DNA of 50,073 nt. Source: JAGOLU01 sp964542665 (GTDB lineage Bacteria > Patescibacteriota > Microgenomatia > UBA1406 > GWC2-37-13). Each line of letters starts with the position of its first letter. The stretch's first letter is position 1. Shown in pieces: positions 14,662 to 23,716 of the stretch. Both the position numbers and the translations under genes were made by a program. Under the pieces are notes generated by a model. That model had not been told where the DNA came from. It searched no databases and saw only the letters and a program-made list of their open reading frames with translations. The DNA lies in the NCBI GenBank assembly GCA_964542665.1, contig CAZIUF010000005.1:1-50073 (forward strand). Reading direction: 5' to 3'.

Positions 14662-15810
14662 ATGGTTTCACCAGAATCAGTATTACGAGGTGTCGTTTGG
14701 AACCAACCCAAAAATGAAGCAGATTATGTAGCACGTAGCGGACTAATATATGATTCATATTTTCATGAAAGAAATATGCAGTTGATGACAATGGCTTCAA
14801 GGCTACCTGAAGAGTTGGGCATGCGTAAACCAAGAGATTTCGATACTGCAACCTCAGTGATATTTGCTACACCTGATACTGCTAGAGAAGTGCTTGATAA
14901 GCTTGGCGTAAGAAACTATGGCGATATAACTTCGTCTGACACAGCACTATTTCAAGCAGGAATGCATGCGTTAATTGGCATAACTGCTCTTAGAACTTCT
15001 CGTAAACCAGCTCAATATGTTGCGACTACTTTATCTAGAGGAAATGTCAGGACACCAATAGGCAAGGCTAACATGGATGAAATGAGTAATCTTACATATA
15101 TTTCAAATTCTCTTGCAAATGGGCTTAGAGAAGATTGTCGCAACAAAGTAACTGCAGTAAAACCTGTTCATCAGGGCATTGCTAGAGTAAAAGAGCAGGA
15201 TTATCCATATTTTATTTCACCCTTTAGTACTCTTGGTGAGTTGCACGTATATTTTGATGATATAGGGACAACAGATGTTGTTCCAGTTGTTAGGTATCCA
15301 GTGCTCTTCAATAAAGAAATGCGAGCTACAAATAGAACGCAGGACATGCACATTGATCAGCTAAATAGAGCTCTTGAGCTTGGCGATCAAGTTTCTATTC
15401 AAAGAGAAATGAGATATCTAGGTAATAATCTTCGAAGTTTGTTTATGGCACAGTTAGCTATATACTTTGCAGCTGGTCAAAGATTCCCAAATAACTTTTT
15501 TTTACAAGCTGGTGATTTAATGGGTAAATTATATCCCAATGGCAACATAGATACCGCTTTAATAACATGTAGAGGTGGACTTAGCAAAAGGACTGATTAC
15601 CATGAATTTATTAGGACAAGAACAAAGAACAGTCTAAACGGCGTTTCAGATTCGACAAGCACAGACGAGTCAATTCAAGGAAGTATTTTTGAGGGCTTTC
15701 AAGATCCACTTGTTTCAATCTCGGTTCTAAATGAAACACTTGGAATGTTTAGAGAAGATCAGGCAAATGCGTATCGTAAACATATTTATACAAAAAAACG
15801 GAGAAGATAG
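14662..15810 (+). CDS. unknown protein, AT-rich gene
   Basis: 382 aa, no family recognised. No signal peptide or membrane helix is evident; it appears to be a soluble mixed alpha/beta protein ending in a basic tail (KHIYTKKRRR). Its codons are visibly richer in A/T than those of uvrA next to it, which may mean recent acquisition or low constraint. ATG 14662 lies 25 nt after the sortase stop, so the two may be co-transcribed; a TATAAA lies 8 nt upstream. Its stop is only 3 nt from the convergent uvrA stop, leaving no room for a terminator. Confidence 0.75.
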   Translation: MVSPESVLRGVVWNQPKNEADYVARSGLIYDSYFHERNMQLMTMASRLPEELGMRKPRDFDTATSVIFATPDTAREVLDKLGVRNYGDITSSDTALFQAGMHALIGITALRTSRKPAQYVATTLSRGNVRTPIGKANMDEMSNLTYISNSLANGLREDCRNKVTAVKPVHQGIARVKEQDYPYFISPFSTLGELHVYFDDIGTTDVVPVVRYPVLFNKEMRATNRTQDMHIDQLNRALELGDQVSIQREMRYLGNNLRSLFMAQLAIYFAAGQRFPNNFFLQAGDLMGKLYPNGNIDTALITCRGGLSKRTDYHEFIRTRTKNSLNGVSDSTSTDESIQGSIFEGFQDPLVSISVLNETLGMFREDQANAYRKHIYTKKRRR

Positions 15811-15813
15811 TGT

Positions 15814-18762
15814 TTATTTCAGATACGTTCCTGTGTAGCTTCCTTTTAACTTCTTCAGTCCCTCAAGCTCGCCTTGGTACAGTATCTGCCCACCACCGTC
15901 ACCACCTTCAGGACCAAGATCGACGATATACTGACAATGTCTGATCACATCGAGATTGTGCTCGATGACCACGACTGTGTTCCCATGCTCGACCAGTCGC
16001 ACCAATGCGTTCATGAGTTTTTGTACATCAGCAAAGTGCAGTCCAGTAGTCGGCTCATCGAGGATGTAGAGCGTGCGACCCTTTTCTCCGCGTGAAAGCT
16101 CATCAGCCAGCTTGATGCGTTGTGCCTCACCACCTGAGAAGGTTGGTGCAGCTTGTCCAAGCTCAATATACCCGAGCCCGACTTCTTGGAGAAACTTGAG
16201 CTTTGGATGTATATGGACGAAGTTTTCAAAGAATATTGCCGCTTCATCCACAGTCATTCTCAGTACTTCATAAATAGTTTTGTTTTTATATCTCACTTCG
16301 AGTGTTTCGCGATTGTAACGATGTCCTTCACACACATCACATGTGATATACACATCAGATAAAAATTGCATTTCGATTTTGACTACGCCTGCACCCTGAC
16401 ACTTTTCGCATCGGCCGCCCTTGACGTTGAATGAAAATCTGCCTTTCTCATATCCGCGTGCTTTTGCATCTACGGTGCTGGCGAATAGATCGCGTATGTC
16501 GTCAAAGAAGCCTATGTATGTAGCAGGATTGGATCGTGGCGTACGACCGATCGGTGACTGATCGACGAGATAGACCCGATCGACGTAGTGAAATCCCTCA
16601 AGTTTCTCATATGCTCCCTGAAATCCGGTATAGTGACCATCGAGATGGTACTTCATCGCGGGATACAGCGTCTCAGTTATCAGAGTTGATTTTCCAGATC
16701 CAGACACTCCGGTGATCGCTATGAGATTGTTTACAGGTAGATTGAGCGTTACATTTTTCAAACTGAACTCAGATGCTTTTTTGAGTATAATTTCACCTTT
16801 ATTTTTTTCCAGTTTCATCTCTTTGGAAGTGATTTTCTTTTCACCTGAAAGGTATTTGCCGGTTAATGAGTCGGGGTTTTTCATGATTTCAGGAATGGTG
16901 CCAGTCGCTACTACTTTTCCACCCTGCTTGCCGGCTTCGGGTCCAAACTCGATCATATATTCTGCGCTTTGAATAGTTTCCTCGTCGTGTTCGACGATGA
17001 TGAGCGTATTGCCAATCTCCTTAAGATGATGAAGAGTTTTGATGAGTGCAGCTACATCTCTCGGATGCAGTCCAATCGATGGCTCATCAAGCACGTATAA
17101 GACTCCGGTGAGACCTGTTCCGATCTGACTTGCGAGTCGGATACGTTGCAGCTCTCCTCCAGATAAAGTTTTGCCCTTACGACTGATTGTCAGATAGCCA
17201 AGTCCAACATTTTGCAAAAATGTCAGCCGGGTGATGATCTCTTTGAGTATTGGCGAGGCGATCTGTTCTTCATACTTATTGAGCACTTGATGAATACCAG
17301 AGTGACTAAACTCAATGATATCCATAACTGCCAGATCACATATGTCGGCGATACTGAACTTATCTATGGTTATCGCAAGTACTTCAGGCTTAAGTTTTTT
17401 GCCCTTGCATGATTTACAAAGTTCCTCTCGCATATATCGTCCGATATCGTGTCCAGATCCATCATCAAGCGATCCAGTAGATCCATAGAATCGTCTTTCC
17501 AGCTCGCTCACGATACCGTCAAATTTTTCTTGGATCATCGTGTCCTTGCCAAATCGATTCGTTCCATTTACTCGATATATCTTGCCGGTACCATTGAGAA
17601 TCACCTTTTGTTGTTCGTCGGTAAGCTTTTCAATAGGCTTGTTCAAATCAATCTTTTCGACTTCACAGACAGTTTTGACCAGTCTTGTATACCATGTTTC
17701 CGAAAAGAACAGTTTGGTAAATGGCAGAATCCCACCCTCGTTGATCGAAAGTTTAGGAGCAAAGATGAGTTCAGGATCGACTTTGTTCACATTCCCAAGT
17801 CCTCGACATGCATCACACGCACCAAGTGGTGAGTTGAATGAAAACATCCGTGGCTCTATCTCGGGCAGAGAAAAGCCACATACAGCGCACGAGAACTTTT
17901 CAGAGTACAGATGCTCTTTGAGTGTTGGCGATAGCTTTTTTTTCGCACCTTTTTTGACTTCTTCTGCCTCTGTTTGTTGGGCAAGCGTGTCGTGATACTG
18001 TAGTACTGTGAGTCCACCTGAGAGCTTTGTAGCTTGCTCTATGGCCTGTGTGATGCGCGGACGCAATGTATCAATAAAGTAGGCCTGCTTCATATCCTTG
18101 TGCGAAGCGAACAATGTATCGATGATGACAGATATATCATGCTTATTAGATTTCAAGAGAGGGATATCATCGATCAAGTCTTTCGGTAATCCATCTACGA
18201 TAACTTTTTGGAATCCCTTGGTTTGTAAGTTTTCAAGTAGATCGAGAAACTCCCCCTTCTTTTGTCTGACTACGGGCGAAAGTATGGTGAACTCATGTGG
18301 TGCGACTTTGTATGCTGTACACACTTTTTTTATCTCATCAACCACTTTGTCTACGATCTGATCAACCGAAAGACGTGTGATCTCGGTGCCATCATTTGGA
18401 CAATGAGGGTGACCAACACGAGCAAAGAGCACACGTAGATAGTCATAGATCTCGGTGATCGTGCCTACAGTTGAGCGTGGGTTGTGGCTCACTGTCTTCT
18501 GATCGATCGAAATACTGGGCGACAGACCTTCAATGAGATCAACGTCAGGTTTGTCCATGATACCCAAAAACTGCCGTGCATATGCTGAAAGACTCTCGAC
18601 GTAGCGACGCTGACCCTCAGCGTAGACCGTATCAAAGGCAAAAGACGACTTACCAGATCCAGATACACCAGTAACGACGACAAATTGATTTTTAGGTATA
18701 TCTACATCGATATTTTTGAGATTGTGCTGACGTGCACCGCGTACTTTGATCGTGTTCATCAT
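15814..18762 (-). CDS. uvrA: excinuclease ABC subunit A
   Basis: 982 aa from ATG 18762 (or the adjacent ATG at 18759); the longer frame to 18810 includes the -10 box and is rejected. Two ABC ATPase modules are present: Walker A GVSGSGKSSFAFDTVYAEG and GVSGSGKSTLITETLYPA, signatures LSGGELQRIRLA and FSGGEAQRIKLADEL. Zinc-binding pairs are CAVCGFSLPEIEPR with CDACRG, and CEKCQGAGVVK with CDVCEGHRY. The UvrA dimer finds lesions and loads UvrB. Length is slightly above the usual 940. uvrB lies upstream with 83 nt between stop and start, in the same direction. Confidence 0.98.
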   Translation of the reverse strand: MMNTIKVRGARQHNLKNIDVDIPKNQFVVVTGVSGSGKSSFAFDTVYAEGQRRYVESLSAYARQFLGIMDKPDVDLIEGLSPSISIDQKTVSHNPRSTVGTITEIYDYLRVLFARVGHPHCPNDGTEITRLSVDQIVDKVVDEIKKVCTAYKVAPHEFTILSPVVRQKKGEFLDLLENLQTKGFQKVIVDGLPKDLIDDIPLLKSNKHDISVIIDTLFASHKDMKQAYFIDTLRPRITQAIEQATKLSGGLTVLQYHDTLAQQTEAEEVKKGAKKKLSPTLKEHLYSEKFSCAVCGFSLPEIEPRMFSFNSPLGACDACRGLGNVNKVDPELIFAPKLSINEGGILPFTKLFFSETWYTRLVKTVCEVEKIDLNKPIEKLTDEQQKVILNGTGKIYRVNGTNRFGKDTMIQEKFDGIVSELERRFYGSTGSLDDGSGHDIGRYMREELCKSCKGKKLKPEVLAITIDKFSIADICDLAVMDIIEFSHSGIHQVLNKYEEQIASPILKEIITRLTFLQNVGLGYLTISRKGKTLSGGELQRIRLASQIGTGLTGVLYVLDEPSIGLHPRDVAALIKTLHHLKEIGNTLIIVEHDEETIQSAEYMIEFGPEAGKQGGKVVATGTIPEIMKNPDSLTGKYLSGEKKITSKEMKLEKNKGEIILKKASEFSLKNVTLNLPVNNLIAITGVSGSGKSTLITETLYPAMKYHLDGHYTGFQGAYEKLEGFHYVDRVYLVDQSPIGRTPRSNPATYIGFFDDIRDLFASTVDAKARGYEKGRFSFNVKGGRCEKCQGAGVVKIEMQFLSDVYITCDVCEGHRYNRETLEVRYKNKTIYEVLRMTVDEAAIFFENFVHIHPKLKFLQEVGLGYIELGQAAPTFSGGEAQRIKLADELSRGEKGRTLYILDEPTTGLHFADVQKLMNALVRLVEHGNTVVVIEHNLDVIRHCQYIVDLGPEGGDGGGQILYQGELEGLKKLKGSYTGTYLK

Positions 18763-18774
18763 AGGAAGGGCAGT

Positions 18775-18780
18775 ATTATA
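18775..18780 (-). promoter_or_regulatory. -10 box of uvrA
   Basis: Minus strand TATAAT 12 nt before ATG 18762, giving a leader of about 6-9 nt. Confidence 0.5.
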
Positions 18781-18845
18781 GCGCGATTGGCGGCGGGATA
18801 CTAGTGTCATTAAGCCATTTCCTACTCAACTTAACCACCTTCAGC

Positions 18846-20984
18846 TCACTTCAATGTCTTGATTTTATCTCGCAGGGCAATCGCAGCCTCAAAATCCATC
18901 TCCTCCACCCGTTTTTTCATCTCTTTCTCAAGCTGTTTGATGACCTTTTGCTTGTCATAGGCTGTCATAGCCTCATCATGGATATCCTTTAGGTACTCAT
19001 AATTGAATGATTTTTCATGGAGCGTTTCTGAAGCCATCTTGTCACTGTCTGTATCTGCCTCAACTATTTTCTCGCGTACTGACTTGTTGATGTTACTTGG
19101 AGTGATATTATGCTTTTTGTTATATTCGAGTTGATAGGTGCGCCGTCTGTCTATCTCGTCTATCGCCAGCTTCATACTATCGGTGATTTTATCTGCGTAC
19201 ATGATCACCTCGCCTCTGATGTTGCGCGCTGCACGACCCATGGTCTGAGTAAGTGATATGCGCGAACGCAAAAACCCTTCTTTATCTGCATCTAAGATGG
19301 CTACAAGCGTCACCTCAGGTAGATCGAGACCTTCTCGCAAAAGATTGACGCCAATGAGTACATCAAACTTATTATTTCTTAAGTCATCGAGGATATCAGA
19401 TCTCTCTAAAGTCAAGATATCTGAGTGTAAATATGCTGCCCTGACGCCACGTTCTTTCACGTATTCAGTCAAGTCTTCAGCAGTCTTTTTCGTCAGTGTC
19501 GTCACGAGTGTCCGTTCGCCGAGGTTTGCTCGTTTCACTATCTCAGCTATCACATCGGGTATTTCACCTGCAGCTGGTCGGATCGTAATTTGTGGGTCAA
19601 CGATACCAGTTGGTCTAACAAGTTGCTCGACGATGCCAGTGTAGTCATTTTTGACTTTTGACTTTGGATCTAGATCCCGGATCTCGCTAACGCGTCTGTC
19701 CGGGATGACATCTTGAGATGTCACTTTAGACTTAGCTTCTGTTTTTGCCATATCCATTTCCCAATCATGTGGTGTTGCAGAAACATAGATAAAGTGTGGT
19801 CCCTTTGGGTAAAACTCATCGAATTTCAAGGGGCGATTATCGTATGCAGCTTGGAGACGAAATCCATAATCAATCAACGTTTTTTTACGGGCAAAATCTC
19901 CGTTAAACATACCGCGTATCTGAGGTACGCTCATATGACTCTCGTCGATAAACACGAGAAAATCATTTCCATATGCCTTATGAAAGTAGTCAAGCAAGCT
20001 AAATGGAGTGTCGCCTGGCTTGCGCCCATCGAAGTATCTACTGTAGTTTTCAATACCGTTCACATACCCGACTTCCTTCATAATCTCGAGGTCATAGTTT
20101 ACTTTTTGGGTGAGTCGTCTGGCTTCGAACTCTTTACCCTGTGCTTTGAGTGCTGCTGCTTCGCGGGCAAGATCTGATCGTATCTGTGCTTCAGCCGCTG
20201 CAAACTGAGGACGACTCGTGAGATTATGTTTAGCTGGATAGAGCAGAATAATTGAGAGTTTAGAGTTGATAGTTGATAACGCGGGTACATCAAGTGGTTT
20301 ACCCGTAAATGGATCAAAAGTCATGATATCGGTGATGACTCCCATATGAGAATCGACACGAAAAGCAAAATCCTCATATGCAGGATAAATATCCATATAT
20401 GTTCCACGTAGACGAAATGTGCCGCGCTTAAACTCAAACTCGCTTCGATCATACAAAAGCTCAACGAGTCGACGTGATATCTCGGGCCAGTTGGCTGGAT
20501 CACCAGACTTGATCGGCAGCATCATATTGCCCCACGAGTCAGGATTGCCGATGTTATAGATACAGCTAACTGACGATACAACTATCGCATCATTGCGAGT
20601 CAAGATATTTGCCGTTGATTGGAGGCGGAGTTTGTCGATCGTATCGTTGATTTGAGCTTCTTTTTCGATATACGTGTCACTACTCGGGATATACGCCTCA
20701 GGCTGGTAATAATCGTAGTATGAGACAAAATAACTCACTGCATTTTTGGGAAAGAAATCGCGAAACTCTTGATACAGTTGCCCCGCAAGAGTCTTGTTGT
20801 GCGAGATGATCAGAGCCGGCATATTTAGATTTTGGATGACGTTGGCCATCGTAAACGTCTTACCAGATCCCGTTACTCCGAGAAGCACTTGGTTCTTAAA
20901 CCCTGCGCGCACACCATCGGTGAGACCAGAAATAGCCTCTGGCTGGTCGCCAGTAGGCTTGAAAGACGAGGAGAGCTTGAACAT
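18846..20984 (-). CDS. uvrB: excinuclease ABC subunit B with two repeat-derived insertions
   Basis: 712 aa, about 40-50 longer than typical UvrB. Helicase Walker A is LLGVTGSGKTFTM; the DNA-clamping beta-hairpin is YYDYYQPEAYIPSSDTYIEK; later motifs are DESHMSVPQI, GVNLLREGLDLPEV and QTMGRAARN; the C-terminal UVR helix (EKEMKKRVEEMDFEAAIALR) contacts UvrC. It verifies damage and positions UvrC. Extra segments at about residues 233-248 (ALSTINSKLSI) and 415-450 (KSKVTSQDVIPDRRVSEIRD and following) are encoded by short genomic repeats, yet flanking motifs are intact. dedA starts upstream on the same strand with 13 nt between the genes. Confidence 0.97.
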   Translation of the reverse strand: MFKLSSSFKPTGDQPEAISGLTDGVRAGFKNQVLLGVTGSGKTFTMANVIQNLNMPALIISHNKTLAGQLYQEFRDFFPKNAVSYFVSYYDYYQPEAYIPSSDTYIEKEAQINDTIDKLRLQSTANILTRNDAIVVSSVSCIYNIGNPDSWGNMMLPIKSGDPANWPEISRRLVELLYDRSEFEFKRGTFRLRGTYMDIYPAYEDFAFRVDSHMGVITDIMTFDPFTGKPLDVPALSTINSKLSIILLYPAKHNLTSRPQFAAAEAQIRSDLAREAAALKAQGKEFEARRLTQKVNYDLEIMKEVGYVNGIENYSRYFDGRKPGDTPFSLLDYFHKAYGNDFLVFIDESHMSVPQIRGMFNGDFARKKTLIDYGFRLQAAYDNRPLKFDEFYPKGPHFIYVSATPHDWEMDMAKTEAKSKVTSQDVIPDRRVSEIRDLDPKSKVKNDYTGIVEQLVRPTGIVDPQITIRPAAGEIPDVIAEIVKRANLGERTLVTTLTKKTAEDLTEYVKERGVRAAYLHSDILTLERSDILDDLRNNKFDVLIGVNLLREGLDLPEVTLVAILDADKEGFLRSRISLTQTMGRAARNIRGEVIMYADKITDSMKLAIDEIDRRRTYQLEYNKKHNITPSNINKSVREKIVEADTDSDKMASETLHEKSFNYEYLKDIHDEAMTAYDKQKVIKQLEKEMKKRVEEMDFEAAIALRDKIKTLK
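19650..19739. repeat. composite palindromic repeat inside uvrB
   Basis: TTTTGACTTTTGACTTTGG, then inverted ATCCCGG (19674-19680) and CCGGGAT (19700-19706), then the inverted pair GACATCT/AGATGTC (19707-19722), then TTTAGACTTAGCTT. The ATCCCGG...CCGGGATGACATC design resembles interspersed palindromic elements known from many bacteria. It encodes the extra segment before the VEQLVRPTG motif. Confidence 0.75.
20240..20285. repeat. TTGAGAGTTTAGAGTTGATAG repeat region inside uvrB
   Basis: Tandem TTGAGAG, TTAGAG, TTGATAG, TTGATAA words like those in uvrC and in the atpG-atpD gap. It encodes LSTINSKLSI directly before the conserved ILLYPAKHNLT segment. Confidence 0.65.
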
Positions 20985-20991
20985 GCCTAGT

Positions 20992-20997
20992 AGTGTA
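20992..20997 (-). promoter_or_regulatory. -10 box of uvrB
   Basis: Minus strand TACACT 7 nt before ATG 20984; it overlaps the end of dedA (stop codon at 20998). Confidence 0.45.
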
Positions 20998-21648
20998 TCA
21001 CGGAAGGATCAGATGCTCAGCTGGATCATCACCCTTTTTCTTACCTTCCTTCTTTTCATCCATTATGTGCTTTAGTGCTGGTAAGACAGATATTAAAACT
21101 ATCAAAAGGATGATAGGGAGAAGATATTTGTCTATTTTATCGGCGGGGATGAGGCTGCCTAAGAAATATCCAGCAAGAGTCACGCCAACTCCCCAGACAA
21201 ACCCTCCTATGATGTTGTAACTGATAAACGTACGGTACTCCATCTGAGCTATGCCTGCTGCAATAGGGGCAAATGTTCGTACGATGGGAACAAAGCGAGC
21301 TAAAATGATTGTTTTGCGACCATGTTTTTCATAAAACTTCTCAGCCTTTTCAAGATGATGCCTTTTGACGAGAGGGAGTTTTTCTTTTTCGAACACTCCC
21401 CGACCAAATTTTTTACCAAACCAATAACCAACACTGTCTCCGGCAACAGCAGCTATAAAGCATCCTACTGACAATATACCAATCGGCATGAACCCCTGTG
21501 AGGCTAGTACACCAGCTGAAAATAAGAGAGAATCGCCAGGTAGAAAAAATCCAAAAAAAAGACCAGATTCTGCAAATATGATGCCAAAAGTGACCCACAT
21601 AGCGTAGGGTCCTAGTGTTCGAAGGGTTTCAAGAAGGTCAAAATGCAT
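20998..21648 (-). CDS. DedA/SNARE-associated family membrane protein
   Basis: 216 aa with about five hydrophobic segments. Family motifs are FAESGLFFGFFLPGDSLLF and ARFVPIVRTFAPIAAGIAQM; the F-x-R-(F/Y)-x-P-x-x-R segment and the acidic/Pro pair in the first re-entrant loop mark the DedA superfamily. Members act in the cytoplasmic membrane as lipid carrier flippases or proton-coupled transporters; the substrate here is unknown. The Lys/Glu-rich tail (DEKKEGKKKGDDP) is cytoplasmic. Its own promoter precedes it. Confidence 0.93.
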   Translation of the reverse strand: MHFDLLETLRTLGPYAMWVTFGIIFAESGLFFGFFLPGDSLLFSAGVLASQGFMPIGILSVGCFIAAVAGDSVGYWFGKKFGRGVFEKEKLPLVKRHHLEKAEKFYEKHGRKTIILARFVPIVRTFAPIAAGIAQMEYRTFISYNIIGGFVWGVGVTLAGYFLGSLIPADKIDKYLLPIILLIVLISVLPALKHIMDEKKEGKKKGDDPAEHLILP

Positions 21649-21653
21649 ATGGA

Positions 21654-21683
21654 AATATAATTGTTAGATTGTTCTATGGTCAA
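21654..21683 (-). promoter_or_regulatory. promoter of dedA
   Basis: Minus strand: -35 TTGACC (21678-21683), 18-nt spacer, -10 TATATT (21654-21659), 5 nt to ATG 21648. Confidence 0.65.
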
Positions 21684-21721
21684 ATTGTTAAAAGAAACAG
21701 TGTTACAATTCTATCAGATTT

Positions 21722-22423
21722 ATGTTCTATATCATCGGCACACCCATTGGCAACCTAGATGACCTATCGCTGCGAGCCGCACATACACTTGCGACTGTAG
21801 ATATCATCCTCACCGAGGACACGCGATCCTTTGATGCACTGTGGAGAAAGGTGGCGGCGATCTGTGAGATGAGCAATCAACCCGTAGTCAATAAACCGAT
21901 GATTATTTCATATTACAAGGAAGTTGAGTTTGAAAAGCTTCCAGACATCATCGACTGGCTACAAAATGGTAAAAATGTCGCGCTGGTCAGCGAGGCCGGT
22001 ATGCCTGTCATCAGCGATCCTGGCCATCTCCTCGTCTCTACCATTAAGAAACGTGATATTCCCTATACCGTGATACCTGGACCTTCTGCTCTTGATACGG
22101 CACTCGTTATCTCAGGTCTGAAGCATGATCAATTTATGTTTCTTGGATTTTTATCGCGAAAGGAAAACGATATCAAAAAGCTACTTGACAAAATTCACGT
22201 CGTGCACCAATCCATCAAAGACACCGTGTTTATCGCATATGACTCACCCGAGCGGATCGCAGCAACTGTTAGTCTCATAAAAAGCTCGTTTCCCGCTGCC
22301 GAGGTCATCATCGCACGTGAACTAACCAAGAAGTTTGAAGAGGTGATCAATGCTTCACAACCAGATGTTGATCTATCACAAATACGGGGTGAATGCGTGC
22401 TTTTAATCCGATTTATAGACTAA
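21722..22423 (+). CDS. rsmI: 16S rRNA (cytidine1402-2'-O)-methyltransferase RsmI
   Basis: 233 aa, a tetrapyrrole-methylase-fold SAM enzyme. Motifs are GTPIGNLDDLSLRA at the N-terminus, LTEDTR, the SAM-site loop SEAGMPVISDPGH, IPGPSALDTAL, the RsmI-specific FLGFLSRK, SPERIAATV, and ARELTKKFEE. It 2'-O-methylates C1402 in the ribosomal P-site. It is slightly shorter than E. coli RsmI (286 aa), lacking the C-terminal tail. Divergent from dedA with 73 nt between. Confidence 0.95.
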   Translation: MFYIIGTPIGNLDDLSLRAAHTLATVDIILTEDTRSFDALWRKVAAICEMSNQPVVNKPMIISYYKEVEFEKLPDIIDWLQNGKNVALVSEAGMPVISDPGHLLVSTIKKRDIPYTVIPGPSALDTALVISGLKHDQFMFLGFLSRKENDIKKLLDKIHVVHQSIKDTVFIAYDSPERIAATVSLIKSSFPAAEVIIARELTKKFEEVINASQPDVDLSQIRGECVLLIRFID

Positions 22424-22441
22424 CGACGCTCCAGCCTTGTT

Positions 22442-22477
22442 TGTCATCCCAGCGAATCCGCCAGCTGGCGGATGGGG
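22442..22477. repeat. palindromic interspersed repeat
   Basis: GTCATCCCAGCG followed by the perfect palindrome ATCCGCCAGCTGGCGGAT. It lies between the convergent rsmI and the secreted-protein gene and could form a hairpin there, but no T-run is present. Confidence 0.6.
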
Positions 22478-22482
22478 TCAAC

Positions 22483-23394
22483 CTACAAACCTGCCTCATT
22501 GATAAAATTGAGGTACAAACTACTTATCACCATCTTTGTTGATTCCCACAGCTTGATATCTGATCGCTGAGTAAAAGGACGAAATGTATTTTCAATAAAA
22601 GTTGTTGTGTACCCGATACCTTTGTTTATGATTTCCGGTCGTAGTATGGCTGGGGTTTGGAACGAGTTTGCTAGATCGTACTTATTTTGAGTCATAGGTA
22701 CACTGTATGGCTGTTGCGCCACCAGAGGCGCATCACTTGAGTTTTGCATAGGATTATACGTCTGATACGGCAACGATACCTCCAATCGAGGTATGATTTG
22801 TGAGATCACCACAGTGGGATCTGGCTCCAACGGTACTGACGTAGGTGTTAGCGCCTCTGTGGGTATAGCAGCTGGAGGAATATACTCTGTCGGTGTCGGT
22901 GGTGCTGGGGTCTGCGTAGGTGGCGATTGAGTTGCGGTGGGCGCTTGTGAGCGATCAAGGATCCGCATCCGATGACGCTTCACGATCTTGGAACAGTTGC
23001 CATCACAATCAAACGATACGGCGACGAGATCAAACTCACCAGGTGTTACGGTGTTATTCGGATGAGTATTGGTGATGCATTTGTATCCACGGGTTCCATT
23101 ACCATATCCTTGATATCCTGTCCCAGCCTTTTCGTTTTTCATACAGATATCTATTGCTCTAGTATTATCTGCTGCTCCAGGGACAACGAGTCCACATGCA
23201 AGCTTGTCAGGGTTTGAATAGCTAGTCACTATCAAACACGAAAATACATCGCCTACAACAGGATTTTCAGGTATTGTTGCAATGTTGCTCACATCGATCC
23301 ATGCAGGTTCAACAGCAAGCACTTGCTTTGAGGTGCTAAGAATTGATACAATCGTCACAATGGTTACTAAGATAAAACAAACTCTTCGCAACAT
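22483..23394 (-). CDS. exported protein with Pro/Thr-rich linker, unknown function
   Basis: 303 aa. Signal peptide at about 1-27 (RRVCFILVTIVTIVSILS, ending KQVLAVEP). An N-terminal globular domain (about 30-150) contains six cysteines (FSCLIV, LACGLV, DICMKN, YKCITN, FDCDGNCSK), probably paired in disulphides. A Pro/Thr linker (about 152-195) and a polar C-terminal region follow. No sortase motif or C-terminal membrane helix. Not recognised as any known family; likely cell-surface. Its 5' end overlaps the divergent gene at 23360 by 35 nt. Confidence 0.75.
   Translation of the reverse strand: MLRRVCFILVTIVTIVSILSTSKQVLAVEPAWIDVSNIATIPENPVVGDVFSCLIVTSYSNPDKLACGLVVPGAADNTRAIDICMKNEKAGTGYQGYGNGTRGYKCITNTHPNNTVTPGEFDLVAVSFDCDGNCSKIVKRHRMRILDRSQAPTATQSPPTQTPAPPTPTEYIPPAAIPTEALTPTSVPLEPDPTVVISQIIPRLEVSLPYQTYNPMQNSSDAPLVAQQPYSVPMTQNKYDLANSFQTPAILRPEIINKGIGYTTTFIENTFRPFTQRSDIKLWESTKMVISSLYLNFINEAGL
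23347..23352 (+). promoter_or_regulatory. -10 box of the small membrane gene at 23360
   Basis: TACAAT 7 nt before ATG; the -35 candidate TTGCTT lies at 23323-23328 (spacer 18). It lies inside the coding region of the gene on the other strand. Confidence 0.5.
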
Positions 23395-23707
23395 ATACTA
23401 CATTGTACACAATAGATACTCGACGATCACGCTCATTGCATTGGCACTCTGTATCGCGATTTTACTCTATCCATATCAGCTCGTAGTGTATGGTTTCCCC
23501 CTCGTGACCTGGTATGTGAAGCAGCGTGTGGTTGCGATAGCGATACTGTATATCATCTTATCTGGCATCATGAATTGGAAGGGTAGCTCATGGCTCTCTA
23601 TACTCTTTTTGATCTCACTGATCCTTGCTTCATCATTTCAGTTTGCCTATATCATCTTTTTTACGCTTGCTGCACTGCTGATCTTGAAGTCGTTGAGAAA
23701 GCTTTAG
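23360..23707 (+). CDS. small membrane protein, unknown function
   Basis: 115 aa from ATG 23360, placed by the -10 box 7 nt upstream; the longer open frame (23282) lies antisense within the neighbouring gene. Four hydrophobic stretches: TITLIALALCIAILLYPYQL, a short one around VVAIAILYIILSGIM, SWLSILFLISLILASSFQF and AYIIFFTLAALLILK. No family recognised. Coding over the first 35 nt overlaps the opposite gene head to head. Confidence 0.6.
   Translation: MVTKIKQTLRNIYYIVHNRYSTITLIALALCIAILLYPYQLVVYGFPLVTWYVKQRVVAIAILYIILSGIMNWKGSSWLSILFLISLILASSFQFAYIIFFTLAALLILKSLRKL
23402..23407 (-). promoter_or_regulatory. -10 box of the exported-protein gene
   Basis: Minus strand TACAAT 7 nt before ATG 23394; it lies inside the coding region of the divergent gene. 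Confidence 0.5.
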
Positions 23708-23716
23708 ATAATTCGA

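Noticed and set aside
13950..15810. Sortase plus dedicated LPXTG substrate pair
   Set aside because: The downstream 382-aa protein has no signal peptide, no sorting motif and no C-terminal membrane helix.
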